DNA from: Notospermus geniculatus
Taxonomy: Eukaryota > Nemertea > Pilidiophora > Heteronemertea > Lineidae
Assembly (NCBI GenBank): GCA_002633025.1
Contig: NMRB01000095.1
Span: 70,126-134,125, forward strand
Direction of reading: 5' to 3'
Length of the DNA: 64,000 nucleotides
A model generated the notes under the pieces. That model made no database searches and was not told where the DNA came from. It saw only the letters and a program-made list of their open reading frames with translations. Every line of letters starts with the position of its first letter. Positions within the stretch are counted from its first letter, which is position 1. Both the position numbers and the translations under genes were made by a program. Positions 10,701 through 20,725 of this stretch are shown here, one piece after another.

Positions 10701-13700
10701 CAGGACTAGTTCAGATGTCGGCTGATATGAATATCTAGTACCGGTAAATGCTTTTTCTGGCAGTTTTGTACAGAGCCCTCAAATGCATTTGTACAGCACA
10801 CAAATAGTAAAAGCATTTACTTCATCTTTTCGAAACTTCTCATTATGTACTTGTAGAGTATGCTACCCCTGGGGTAGTGGTAAGAGTAAATTACAAAGCG
10901 GAGACAAAAGCACAAAATTCCGCAAAATTCTTGCAAAATCAAATTTTAAACAGTGACTGTCATTAACTTTCGTATGAGTATCGTATGTATATGTACCTTC
11001 CATTAAGTTAAGCCGTGTGAGCGAGCCTGCAAGACAAGCATGAATAGGATTAATATAGGAAGCATAGAAAGGAGTTATGGCACTACAGGGTGAATACAGC
11101 ATTATGTACAGTATTTTTATGTACAGTAAGTGAATTTTGTTATGTACAGTAAGTGAATTTTTATGTAGAGTAAGCTAATTTTGTTAATTGTTTAATGTGA
11201 TATGTGATATACGGTACTGTTATATTCCATCCCTGATGGGGTAACCCCCTGTCATCTAATAGGACAGAACCTAGGATAAGCTCAAATCAACTGTGCTGTC
11301 TATAGTTCAGAGTATTAAAGAAGTTATCAGTCTCAGTCAGGTCAAGTTTAGCGTGTTCGACTACTTACACCGCCCAGGCACTAGCACTTTCTCAGACCCG
11401 TGCATTGGAGGTCAATAAAAGAACGCTGTTGTGTTAGACACGAGTAAAGTGACATGGAGGATGCGCTCTGATTGGCTGATTGTCCGCCATGACACTTTAT
11501 TCGTGTCTAACACGACCGTTGGATTTCTTTTGCACGCCGATGTACAGTACAGCTGATGTATGGGAGGGTGTGTGTACATCTACATTCGGAAGTGACATCA
11601 TGCTCTGCATGCTGGGATACATCCCGAAGTAACGAGCTCAGGGGGAGGGTTAGTAGCGCCTGGCGTAACAGGCCTGACTTGGAGAACTTCCGGTAAATAA
11701 AATGCTGTCGTGCCAGCCCGGTGTAGGCGTGAGTAAGAAATAGAACACACTAGTTAATAGGCAGGAAGCGAGAAGACAAATAAGAACATCAAGCAACAGA
11801 ATTTCGCAACTTAATGCAACAAACAGCACACATGCTTAAATAGGAAATTGGCAAGGCAATCCGCCAAAATAGGTTCAGTCCCATTAGATTATAGCCGATA
11901 CAGTACACTTGTACAGTCTAACCAGAGTAAGTCAAAAGAGTACATCCCCGGAATAAACAGATGATATGATTCAGTCCCACTGGAGTAATGGTACGACACC
12001 CAATACAGTACAGTCCCACCAAAAAAATCCTCAGAAGAGTGCAGTCCCATGGGAATAGTTGATGATGCAGTACAGACAAAAGTTGATGAAATGGCAGCAA
12101 TTTTTTAAGGATATGATAGATTATTCTTTAAAACATTTAGTCCTTGAAGGGTTAAAATGGCATGTTAGCAAAATTTGAAAGTGTTAACCATATTGCTTTT
12201 CGCTATCCCTGGCACCTACCTCCGACATTCATGCTTCGTGACTTCCTCAACGTAAATGATCGGTCAATCGTTGGACATGGACGATCGATATTGGCATTCC
12301 GTGATTGGTGAATTGTGCGGCCCGAGTAAGAGAATTTGGACCCGAATCTTGGAATGAGACGTTGCTTATGACGGAGTTCTGGCTCTTTCTTCCTGTAACG
12401 CCAATGAAGGACAAGAATTAGTGAATTTACCAGCTGATCAGAACAAGAGGGCACACAATCAACTATCGACCTCGGTCACCTCTGAGGTTCTGGGTTCTCT
12501 GCAGGTTCTGGGTTTGCATAATCTGCACGCCATTTCCCAGCAATTCAGCCTTGAACATGTCTCGACTGAGTGAACCTGGTCGCATCCGCCACACCCAACA
12601 ACTGATACCTGATGGGCTTACTAATAACAGAACTATAGCGGGTACTGGTACTACGTCTGTATCAGAGCAGGGGTCCAAAGTTTTGAGAACCCGGTAGTCC
12701 CTTCATCTACTTGCCCCTCTACCTGTCATTTATTCTCGCTTGAAGAATAACGTTTAAAAAAGGTCTATGGCCTTGAACGGGTAAAGAAGTCTATGGCCTG
12801 CGCGAGCAGGGGGTCCGGATCCCCTCTGGACACGCGCCTGGTTCTGCATGTGATTCAGCGGGCAACTCTCTTCGACAGCGAAGGTTTTGTTGGGGCACCC
12901 GATTTCCTCCTGATGTTCTGCACAAAAAACTCCCTCAGTGATCGACAAATTCATACCTAAAGAATGTGTGTTGCTCCACTGCAACTTTCCAAAGTCGCTT
13001 GGCCATGATTGGGTTGCGACACTTGAAGCCGATCGTATTCTCGAAATGTTCGAACTCGCCTGGACGCATCTTGAGGAAGAAGCGGTTCTTCTTGTACGAA
13101 ATTTTGAGTATTTTAGGCCAAGGGAATCTGTTTATTCTAAGTTTTTCCTTGTAAACGTTAACTCCTGCCCAGCAGATGCCAAGCATAAGTTCTACATTCT
13201 CCGAGTCCTGAAAAGAGAACAGACTTTTAGAAATGTCCTAGTTACCCTTTCTTAGGCCCCTTTCACACCGGCCCTGCGTAGAGTTGTGTTGTGCAGTGTA
13301 CTGTGTACGCCAAAATTAGGCTGCGTACTCATGAAATAAATGTTGCTATGCGCAGGATTGGCGTAGTCCCTGAACCCATACTAGCAAAAGTACACAACAC
13401 TATGCCCTTGCATACGTAACACTACGTCAGCCCCAAAGGACTTTTGGTCAGACTGTCGTAGGGTAGCATACTATTGTGTTACAGTAGCAGAGTGTTGCGT
13501 AGACTTGCCTAAAAACTGCATACTTTCTGCGTCCAGTGCTCTACGCCGAAAGTACGTGAAAAAATTTAACATGTTTAATTTTTTGCGTCCATCTCGCGTA
13601 GCCTTTTGCGTCCCTCGGCGTATTGCCACGTAGGCCAGCGTAGGGCAGGGTAGGCTCGGCATAGTCGGTACCCCACACTACGCAACTCTACGTAGGCCCG

Positions 13701-16700
13701 GGGTGAAAGGGGCTTTGCCCAAAACTGGTGGAGGTATCAGGATTTTCTCACTTACCCAAACCTGGTGTAGGTCCACACCGTACATCGCCAGCTTCATGGC
13801 ATTCTCAAGAAAGTGAACATCAGCGTCGGCAGGAGTTTGACCGTTGTGCACTTTGTGAAGCTCGGCGATCCTCTGTAGGAGTTCCGGTGTCTGATCAGGT
13901 AGGAATTGATAATCGGCGAGGTACATGATGCCCTGGGCTGTTTCCTCATCGTAGTCACCTATTTCTGATTGAGCAGTGTAAGACCCAAGGATGGCGGCAG
14001 TAAGCATTGAACATGGCAACCTTGGAATGAATAAGAGAGAATAGCTAAGCCATTTCGCTGATGGTATTCATTAGCCCCATTTACACTGAGGAAAAATAAC
14101 TGATCTTGGACCGGTCCGAGCACGGATCGCCAAAAAAATAGCAAGTGTGAACGGGACAAGCGTACCAGGAACTGAGACCACCAGTTGGAGGTGATCTCAG
14201 ACCGGTCCGAGCACGGATCAGTTTGAAAACACTACTGTGTAAACGGTAACCGATCGCGGCACGGTTGCTAAATTGTGTTCTGCACATGTGCAAATTACGA
14301 ATGACGTCATTAGCAGACATGCCTACCCCTTTTTCAATTTTGGGGGAAGAAGTTTCCCAAAAATGTGTACAATGGCATATTTTGGTGTACAATATGGCAG
14401 ATTTCCCTAAAAAGAGTGTACAATTGCATATTTTGGTGTACAATTACCAAAAAGTAAACGGAGTGTTAAAATTATACATATGTACCGGTAACCACAAAAA
14501 CTTTTGTTTCCCTGTAACAATCTTTCTTTCTTGTCATGCAGAATTTAATCTACAGGGCATCTAGCCCACTGCCCCTTTAAGTGACCTCACAGACTGTCCC
14601 TTAAACTCAACAGCTGACGTGTGAGGCCAGTCTGACAGATGAGCAAGTGGGCAGTTTCACTTTTGAATGCTAATGCCATTGCCAGTGCCAATGCCAGGTT
14701 TTGAACCAACCCGAAACTATCTGTCATCTGCAGTGAAATTGTTTTTTTTAAATTCTGATACACCCTGTATACAAATGATAAAAATATAAGAAAGTATCAT
14801 CAAACTCAAGACAAAACTATTTTGGAGTAAAAATTTTTTTCATCAATCCTGTAAAGAGATAAACATGCAATAGTATTTGTCAGTGTCCTATTGTAAAACC
14901 AAGAAATGCAATGAAAGCTGACAAGCCTAAACACATGGCCAGCACACTCCAGGCAGAGATCTGCTCAGTAACACGCTCAGACGGTCAAATTTGGGACACC
15001 ACATGTCGGACTGACAGTGCGACTTTGGCATCCGTCAGTGGGGTATACTGGGCCACAGGGGCCAGAAATTGTCACCCAAGGGAGCTGAATGTGACACATG
15101 TGACATGGTGGGAAAGAAGTGAAAACAAGGCTGAGTTAGAAGTGTGTATAGAGGTGTTTTTGCCATATACACACCCAAATTTTTCCGTATTTTGGGTGCA
15201 TTTATTGGCGTATAAAACGGCATAAAATCGTAATACGCAAAATGATGATTCAGTACCGTACAAAATACGCAAAAATCGTACAGGTAGGCATGTCTGCATT
15301 AGCAGGAATTTCGGAGTGATTTTGCATGGAGGCATCCATTTTGTTGTTGTCATCGTTTGATTTTTCTTTTGATTTTCGTACCTCTGATCGACTGGACTGG
15401 AGAGCTCATGGAACCCGCCAACTGGCTCGGTTCCATTGTGCTAATGTAAACGGGACAGATCGCCAGTGACGAAGTGGGCTGGGACCGGTCCAAGAATCGC
15501 TTTTTCATGACCAGTGTAAACGGGCGGCTATTGTTAACTAAATCATATTATTCTGCCTGTTTTTCTTCAACTCATCTACATCTACATCTACATCAAATTT
15601 TCGCGCATCCTATAAAATTGATTGAAAAATATTTGAAGAAACGTTGTTCTTAACTATATGAAGAACTTTTCTTCAAATTTTTTCAAATTCGTTTACAAGG
15701 CTTTCAGAAAACTTCAACAGAAGATACTGTCTGCCGAAACCTGTGGGCAGACGATTTACATGTTGCTCGAAGAGACAACTTATTTTCAAATCATTTCCCC
15801 AAACTAATTCAACTATTGCACAGATAAAAAGAAACCTGAACTCACCTTCCAATGTTGATATCATTTCTAACTTGCTGACATAAGAAGTAGCGAGTAATGT
15901 CCTCCTTCATGACAGTTGGTTCTGGTGAATAGAATTTAACCCGGAATTCAAAATCCCAGTCACTTTCTGAAAAATAAACGTGTCTGTCAGCTGTCACAGT
16001 TTCATGATAAAAAATTCCATTCAAAATCGAAGCATTACTGGTAGATTTATGCCTTCACATATAAGTCCAAGAGATTTCACTTACTGTTTAGCTGATGGCT
16101 TATCTTCTTATCAGGATCCAACCAGAACTGCAAAAAATAACACGATAAATGTCTCAAGACGGATATTCACTTTTACCTACTGTATACGCAAATATTTTCG
16201 CGAATAAAAATTACCGCGAAAATCGCGAATTGGTCAATACCGGTACCCCCCGCGAATAATATTACAGACGAACCATTTTCCAATCGCCAACGATCCCGTA
16301 ATAAATGGTGGTTTGCACTGAATTACACCATGCACCATTGAAAATGCAGTGTTTTTGAAATCTTACATCGGACCCAACCGCGAATATTTATCCACGCGAA
16401 AAGGTACTTTCGGACCCCAACTGCTAAATATTTTAGCCGCGAAAATATTTGCGTATACGGTAAATTTATCTCGGTTGTTTTGATCCCAGCCTTTTTTCCC
16501 CGATTTTAATTCAGTGGCAGTGCAGTATCTTTTTAACTTACCCAAATTTTTTGATAAACATATGTAAGGCCAAAATAGTTCGTCTCTACCAGACTCTGAT
16601 TTTCACATATGACATCATGGAGAACTTGGCCTCTTGCACTTTTCTGAAAAAGAAGAGATCGAAAGGTAAATGTGACCCGGTCTGTGAAAACCCGGCCAAA

Positions 16701-18170
16701 GTCACTGGGGAATGACATAGGCCTTGATCATACCTGCCCTTTGTTGCACAATCGATAAGGCTTTATTTGCCACTAACAGACCGTCGTTTCTTCATTGTGA
16801 TGGCACTCCCTACATAACTTATCAACCCTGTGGTGTTCAGCAACTTTGGCTGGGTTTTGCCGGACTGGGTCACAAATAGTAAACCTAGTAGTAGATCCCG
16901 ACTTTACCACTCAAGTAACAGACGAAGAGAAGAGCCACAACACGTACCTCAATCTCCACCTCCAGAGTCTCGCCATCCAACATAAGAATTCTTGCCAACG
17001 TCATCCGTGGATTCCTAACTTGTGGCCTCGGCGGAGGTTTCTCCTTTTTCTCTTTTGGCGTCTTTTCCCGCTTACTCTGCCGCTCCATTTTCTCCTGTTC
17101 TTTCTGCTCCTTCTTTTCCACAGCAGATTTTCCCTTTTCTTCCTTGGCCAACCGCGCCTTTTCTTCTTTTTCCTCCTTAGCTCTTCGGGCTTTTTCCTCT
17201 TTCTCTTCTTTTGCGATCCTGAAAGTACACTTTCTGACATTATCCTGTTACCTAGGGAGTGCTGATTCTTCAGGAGTAGCTTATATTTTCAAAGATATTC
17301 CAGAAAATCCAGGGGCCACGCCAAATTGTATCTCAACATACCTCGCTTTTTCCTCCTTTTCTAACTTGGCCAGTCTCGCCTTTTCCTCTTTTTCTGCTTT
17401 TTTAGCTCTTTTGGCCTCTTCCTTGGCCTCCTTGTCTGAGATAGGATGCCAGGATTCCTCTTCTGCATGTGCTACTTCTTCCTCACCCAACTGCTCCCCG
17501 TCTACGAAATCTTCTGGGGCTTCTCCTGAGATGGAGGTGGAAAATTGATTGAAATCGACATCATCAACGATAATCGCATACAAGCAAAACGCGTCAAGAC
17601 TCAAACCAGTTGCACACTGTTCTGTCAGCATCTGCAGATTAGCACTTCAATGCATTTGCCGTCGTCACTTTCACCCATCATCAACCAAACTATCATTCTG
17701 CTAGAAAAATATTTCGTTGTTCATGTGCCTTGAGTCTGAGATGCTCGCTAATGAGGAACCCGCATAACTTTTTATGCCGGCAGGTCGGCGCTGCGAGCGG
17801 TGTTACCAAAGACATCAATACAGAGCAACCATTGTGTCAAGAAATTTTTGACGCAATGCAACAGGATTGAAACGTCGAAAAAAGGTACAACCGCTCAAAG
17901 TGCCTTGCAGTAGCGGAGGTCCGCAGTTTCCACATAGGCCATAGCCTTGCTTCTGCCAGGTAACACATTATACTTCAATGAGCACTCACTGAGATGAGAT
18001 CAACGTGACGACTTACTTGTAACTGGCGATGATGCTACAACATCGCTACTGAACTCAGGTTCAGAAAAATCTTCATCATCGTGATGTGCCCTGAGCCTCG
18101 GAGGAGTACCTTCCGACTCGGTTACTGTCTCGTCAAAGGAAGGCTTGTGGGTGGAATCTTGGGTCTGATC
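7628..18170 (-). CDS. EPB41L: Protein 4.1 family (EPB41/coracle-like) gene, copy A, 12 exons seen
   Basis: Spliced minus-strand gene. Joined in order, the exons are 18170-18017, 17525-17342, 17218-16948, 16643-16542, 16127-16085, 15966-15846, 14020-13756, 13207-12957, 12392-12220, 11026-10997, 9714-9566 and 7786-7628. Every junction keeps phase and has GT/AG ends, giving 1902 nt or 634 codons. Order of parts: acidic head; Lys/Glu-rich helix (about residues 70-180); FERM F1-F2-F3 (about 185-463); FERM-adjacent segment with [11 protein letters not shown] (about 464-521); Ser/Gly-rich tail. Protein 4.1 proteins link membrane proteins through FERM to spectrin-actin at the cortex or septate junctions. 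Similarity to the family is strong throughout FERM. The true start codon, the spectrin-actin-binding segment and the C-terminal domain are not seen; the 5' end should lie to the right and the 3' end to the left. Confidence 0.9.
8233..8380. mobile_element. Hairpin MITE, GGGTGTTTAAGACT family, copy 1 (A)
   Basis: Arms GGGGCCGTATTCAAAAAGGG and CACCCTTTTTTACGGCCC around AGACGCGTGTAACTTC and its complement. Block B counterpart at 24418-24560. Confidence 0.8.
8478..8608. mobile_element. Hairpin MITE, GGGTGTTTAAGACT family, copy 2 (A)
   Basis: GGGCCAAATTCATAAAGGGT at one end and ACCCTTTATGAATACGGCCC at the other, with CGCGTGTAAC arms. Counterpart at 24658-24787. Confidence 0.85.
8640..9565. other. 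Intronic sequence, nothing recognised
   Basis: Between candidate exon 12 and exon 11. Open frames here are broken by indels in the block B counterpart, so none is coding. Confidence 0.6.
9566..9714 (-). CDS. EPB41L: 4.1-like exon 11 (Ser/Gly-rich tail), copy A
   Basis: 149 nt encoding [15 protein letters not shown], then [15 protein letters not shown] and [10 protein letters not shown]. The acceptor is CCCATTTTCTAG and the donor GTAAGAAAG. No named domain; it lies where 4.1 proteins have the poorly conserved U2 region. Copy B (25780-25928) encodes the same peptide. Confidence 0.85.
10158..10266. mobile_element. Small hairpin element, CAGGGGCCTGTTTCA family
   Basis: GGGGCCTGTTTCAAAAAGTG and GCTTTATGAAACAGGCCCC are inverted ends around about 70 bp. 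The block B copy is 26355-26453. Confidence 0.75.
10997..11026 (-). CDS. EPB41L: 4.1-like exon 10 (30-nt microexon), copy A
   Basis: A 30-nt exon giving SLTRLNLME after a shared Gly codon. The acceptor is CTTGTCTTGCAG and the donor is GTACAT. It is supported by exact phase continuity (1 to 1), by identity with 27387-27416 while the surrounding intron varies, and by good splice sites. It may be alternatively spliced. Confidence 0.7.
11350..11755. mobile_element. TTACTTCCAC-family element, intron of copy A
   Basis: Starts GCGTGTTCGACTACTTACAC, the complement of the right end of 3691-4090, and holds the same inner hairpin with GACACGAGTAAAGT arms. Right boundary approximate. Confidence 0.7.
11756..12219. 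other. Intron, irregular CAGTCCCA repeats
   Basis: GTACAGTC/CAGTCCCA words recur between about 11875 and 12075. No exon recognised. The block B assembly stops inside this stretch. Confidence 0.5.
12220..12392 (-). CDS. EPB41L: 4.1-like exon 9 (FERM-adjacent domain), copy A only
   Basis: 173 nt. It encodes [17 protein letters not shown] followed by [14 protein letters not shown] and [19 protein letters not shown]. The FGSKFxYSGRT core with a following Arg/Ser-rich basic stretch is the FERM-adjacent region, a phosphorylation target that tunes FERM function in 4.1 proteins. The acceptor is GGCGTTACAG and the donor is GTAGGT. It is missing from block B. Confidence 0.95.
12957..13207 (-). CDS. 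EPB41L: 4.1-like exon 8 (FERM F3/PH-like lobe), copy A only
   Basis: 251 nt. It begins [15 protein letters not shown] and continues through [33 protein letters not shown] and [16 protein letters not shown], the complete PTB/PH-like F3 lobe of a 4.1 FERM domain. The acceptor is TCTCTTTTCAG and the donor GTATGA. This exon is not present in block B, where its place is taken by a single N at 28285. Confidence 0.97.
13254..13713. mobile_element. Inverted-repeat element in intron 7 of copy A
   Basis: Ends AGGCCCCTTTCACACCGG and CCGGGGTGAAAGGGGC, with inner arms TGCGTAGAGTTG and CAACTCTACGTA and many ACGCA/TACGC words between. Only its right end is present in block B, directly after the N at 28285. 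Confidence 0.8.
13756..14020 (-). CDS. EPB41L: 4.1-like exon 7 (FERM F2 lobe), copy A
   Basis: 265 nt, phase 0 end. It encodes [25 protein letters not shown], then [15 protein letters not shown] and [17 protein letters not shown]: the F2 acyl-CoA-binding-like lobe with its LGSY.QSE.GDYD and ELHK...TPA.A...FLE...L.MYGVDLH signatures. The donor is GTAAGTGAG. The intron just upstream (14073-15530) carries a nested transposon absent from copy B. Confidence 0.97.
14073..15530. mobile_element. Nested insertion in intron 6 of copy A (outer element)
   Basis: Absent from block B, where the intron reads straight through near 28650. Ends TAGCCCCATTTACACTG and CAGTGTAAACGGGCGGCTA are imperfect inverted repeats; ACCGGTCC...GATC segments recur inside. 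It is split by the 983-bp element at 14314-15296. Confidence 0.75.
14314..15296. mobile_element. 983-bp element with CAGACATGCCTACC ends and 6-bp target duplication
   Basis: Starts CAGACATGCCTACC and ends GGTAGGCATGTCTG. It is flanked on both sides by CATTAG (14308-14313 and 15297-15302). Open frames inside (for example 14911-15225) match no transposase signature that can be seen, so it is taken as non-autonomous. Confidence 0.8.
15846..15966 (-). CDS. EPB41L: 4.1-like exon 6 (FERM F1-F2 linker), copy A
   Basis: 121 nt encoding [16 protein letters not shown] followed by [16 protein letters not shown], the conserved FxVKFYPPDP...EDITRYYLxLQLRxDI region at the F1/F2 boundary. The acceptor is TTATTTTTCAG and the donor is GTGAGT. 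The copy at 29126-29246 gives the same peptide. Confidence 0.96.
16085..16127 (-). CDS. EPB41L: 4.1-like exon 5 (FERM F1 WLDP exon), copy A
   Basis: A 43-nt exon encoding [14 protein letters not shown], the WLDP...I..Q element at the end of the F1 lobe. The acceptor is TTTTTTGCAG and the donor GTAAGTG. It is recognised because it exactly bridges the phases of its neighbours and fills the expected gap in the FERM alignment. Confidence 0.93.
16177..16462. mobile_element. MITE with TATACGCAAATATTTTCGCG ends, FERM intron (A)
   Basis: Ends TACTGTATACGCAAATATTT and AAATATTTGCGTATACGGTA are inverted, and GCGAAT/CGCGAA words recur internally. Block B counterpart at 29453-29734. Confidence 0.8.
16542..16643 (-). 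CDS. EPB41L: 4.1-like exon 4 (FERM F1), copy A
   Basis: 102 nt, 34 codons, phase 0 at both ends. It begins [14 protein letters not shown] and contains YFGLTYV, the F1-lobe signature found in all 4.1/ERM FERM domains. The acceptor is a CTTTTTCAG tract and the donor is GTAAGT. Confidence 0.95.
16671..16874. mobile_element. MITE with TGTGACCCGGTCTG ends, FERM intron (A)
   Basis: TGTGACCCGGTCTGTGAAAA at the left and TTTTGCCGGACTGGGTCACA at the right. Distinct from the TGTGACCCGGCA family at 42762. Counterpart at 29943-30146. Confidence 0.75.
16948..17218 (-). CDS. EPB41L: 4.1-like exon 3 (Lys/Glu helix and start of FERM F1), copy A
   Basis: 271 nt, ending in phase 0. The first two thirds encode [14 protein letters not shown]-type repeats, likely a long charged helix, then a proline spacer (KEKPPPRP). 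The end is the first strand pair of the FERM F1 ubiquitin-like lobe ([19 protein letters not shown]), matching the LLDGTEYECEVE segment of vertebrate 4.1 proteins. The donor is GTACGT. Confidence 0.9.
17342..17525 (-). CDS. EPB41L: 4.1-like exon 2 (head, start of Lys/Glu helix), copy A
   Basis: 184 nt; takes one base from the previous exon and leaves two. It encodes an acidic stretch ([16 protein letters not shown]) followed by [17 protein letters not shown]-type repeats. The donor is GTATGT. Copy B differs at two residues (V to E and V to A), both in the low-complexity head. Confidence 0.85.
18017..18170 (-). CDS. EPB41L: 4.1-like exon 1 of those seen (acidic head), copy A
   Basis: 154 nt, 51 codons plus 1 base. 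The acceptor is TCATTGTAG before GATCAG and the donor is GTAAGT. It encodes a Ser/Thr/Asp/Glu-rich head ([14 protein letters not shown]...[13 protein letters not shown]) with no domain, as expected for the variable headpiece of 4.1 proteins. It starts with an acceptor, so at least one more 5' exon exists. The copy at 31203-31356 has the same length and frame. Confidence 0.8.
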
Positions 18171-19484
18171 CTACAATGACGAATGAAAAGAAATCGTTGA
18201 AATCTGACCAAAACAAATTAATTGTACAAAGTTGGATCTTCTTTTTTTGGAGATTTAGTCAACCTCAAGGAATTTGGGCTTGCATGCACAGGGTGGAGGA
18301 GATGGACACCTCAAAGGAAGTGTGCTACTCCTGTTGTCAGTGCATGAATTGGACCTCCTGTAGGGCAATTCCACGGTCTCGGACGTGACATTTTTTCACT
18401 TATTCAGTGCTGCCAATAGTGGCATGAGAACCTAACTAGTGCCACCTGTGATGAAGTGACTAGCACTGAGATACATGTATGAGCCTAATAGCTAGCTGCC
18501 TATGGTCTCTTTAAACTGATGTGTGTTTCTGTGATTCCCCACTGCTGTGTTGTTTTCACAGGTAATTACCAATTACAAAGCCCTTTGACCACTGAATCAG
18601 TTGTGCCAAATGTCGGTTGCCTGTGAAATCGCCACATTTTCCTGCTCACCATGTCCTCACTACATGTATTTAAGTGGGTTCAGGCCTTTGCGTTTGCTTC
18701 TGTTATAGGAAGATTTTGGGAAACTCTTGTGGATTTTACAAAATATTTGCTTATTGTGTCAGCACTAGATCTACCAATTCAGTTGAGAAACAAACATTTG
18801 CTTTTGCTATGCCAAAGATTTCAGGAAACATTTGTGGATTTTTCGAATAGGTATGGCCTTCAAAAAGCCTTCAGAAAATACTCATAAAAAAACTTAACAT
18901 GTGTTGATGTCGGCTTACCATCCACATCTGACAGACACTCAAGATAACATGCAACTTGAAACAGGTGAGTTATTGAAGCAATCAGGCATTTGGAAGTCAT
19001 TGGTTTCCATAGGAACTATGTCTCCACTACCTATCAAGAAGTATAATTTTGCGCACTGCAATTGGATGTTCAGAAAATTCTGGAGTAAAACATCTGTCAG
19101 GTGTATCATTGATATGCGAGAATAGTAATGATAACTTGGATGAGAAACAGAACAAGACAGAACTGAATAAAATAATGAAAAGAAAATGCAAATAAATGCA
19201 AAACAACTCAAGCAGAAAAAGACCCTGACACATAACAGAAGAATGCAGAAGGAATTCAATGGCATGCATCTGAACACAATATAAGCTACATGTATGACAC
19301 CACTGAATTTTACAACACCATGGGCGAGGGGTGATCTGAAAATGACCTCCTACAACTTTCCAATAACACAGCTGCTTTTCCTTAATGAAGAGCTACTAGT
19401 ATGCCTATATTGTGATATAAGAACATTTTTGGTCACCTTGTCAAATGTTGGAAAAAAGGTTTGATGAGGTGATAGATGGAATAA
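18171..19484. other. 5' intron or flank of copy A, no exon recognised
   Basis: Matches about 31357-33215 of block B with indels. Open frames differ between the copies. Confidence 0.5.
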
Positions 19485-19658
19485 CAGGGCCGTATTTAGC
19501 TTTTTGGTCCTGGCGGGGGGGGGGGCAAAAGCCTCTCTGGGGGGCATTTTTTAAGACGCTTTTTGCCATTTTTTGCCCAAAATCCGCATGAAAATCACAT
19601 TTTTTGGTTGGCTTTCTTGACCCCCCCCCCTCGCTAAATACGGCTAAACACGGCCCTG
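19485..19658. mobile_element. 174-bp element with CAGGGCCG ends, block A only
   Basis: Starts CAGGGCCGTATTTAGC and ends CGGCTAAACACGGCCCTG, flanked by AATAA on both sides. The centre has poly-G and poly-C runs. CAGGG...CCCTG ends with a 5-bp duplication suggest a hAT-type non-autonomous element. Confidence 0.75.
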
Positions 19659-20155
19659 AATAAGCAGAAGCCACTGATTTTATTGGAAGTGGGAGGTGTT
19701 AGTGATTCACCACATGTGGAAGTGATGTTAACACATCTGACATAGAAATAATTTTAACATAAAGCGATAATTGCAAAATCGACATAAACAACATACGAAC
19801 ACACAGCTTGAATTGAACTTGTCGCACTTTCCCCTTTTTGGAAGAAAAGTCGAGAAATGGAAAATTGTCCTCAAAGGGTAATTCTTTTGCTCACAGTATA
19901 AATAAACCAATCATATACTTATACTATTTGTTGATTCATAAAATTTTGATCGTGTGGAGTGGACATACGGAAAATACTCATTCTTTACTCAGACCAGAAG
20001 AGATCCAACTTCTTTTACCTCACATTAACCCCACTGGGTAGGACGTCATTATGTCATTACAAAAATCCAGGGAATCCCCGGAAACACCCAAGGGTCGGTC
20101 GTAGCTTGCATACGGGGTAATAGTACGCCTTGCAAGGAAATGGCATGTCACAGTG

Positions 20156-20725
20156 CGTAGGACCACGGACCTGTATACTGACGGGATAGGCAACTCGGGC
20201 GTGTGACGTATCCACCTGTGTTAATGCTGCATTTTCTCTACTGTGAAGGCATAACTTTCTTTTTAAAAGTCGTTGCATCGTTAAAGGAAGCAACAGGCTT
20301 TTATGACGTAAGGTTTTATGTTTAGAATTTGACAGGTTATGGATTAATCGCCGCTTAAAAATGACCGCCGCTGATCAGCCTTCATGAAGCCGGCCGATTC
20401 AAGATGGCGGTTGTGCATTTATTCGAGAAATGTCTGCACTTTTCAGTTGAAGTAAACAAGAAACGATGGGATAATATGTCGGTAAATTGGTCCACATCGT
20501 TTCGATAGATCAATACTGAATGTCGTGATACCTAGATTTAAGTAGGAAACGAATTACTTTTTACGATATCACCGTTTTTTAGTGCAGTGGTCGTATATTT
20601 CCGAGTCGGTCGACCGGACGGCCGCGAGTCAATCCTAACACAGGTGGCGTACGTCATCACGTAGCGTTGTGCAGTTCGCGACGTCAGAGTTGCCTATCCC
20701 GTCAGTATACAGGTCCGTGGTAGGA
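20156..20725. mobile_element. Inverted-repeat element in block A (about 570 bp)
   Basis: Arms of 34 bp match perfectly: left begins CCACGGACCTGTATACTGAC (from about 20162), with the complement ending at about 20719. The wider insertion relative to block B runs about 20015-20790 and is bounded by GGTAGGACGT repeats. Confidence 0.8.

Noticed and set aside
13728-13928. Plus-strand frame [15 protein letters not shown] over FERM exon 7
   Set aside because: Antisense shadow of the F2-lobe exon, which has unmistakable family signatures on the minus strand.
16846-17265. Long plus-strand frame rich in Phe/Leu/Ser over the 4.1-like head exons
   Set aside because: It is the antisense shadow of the Lys/Glu-rich exons (TTC/CTT runs); the minus-strand frame has splice sites and family similarity.
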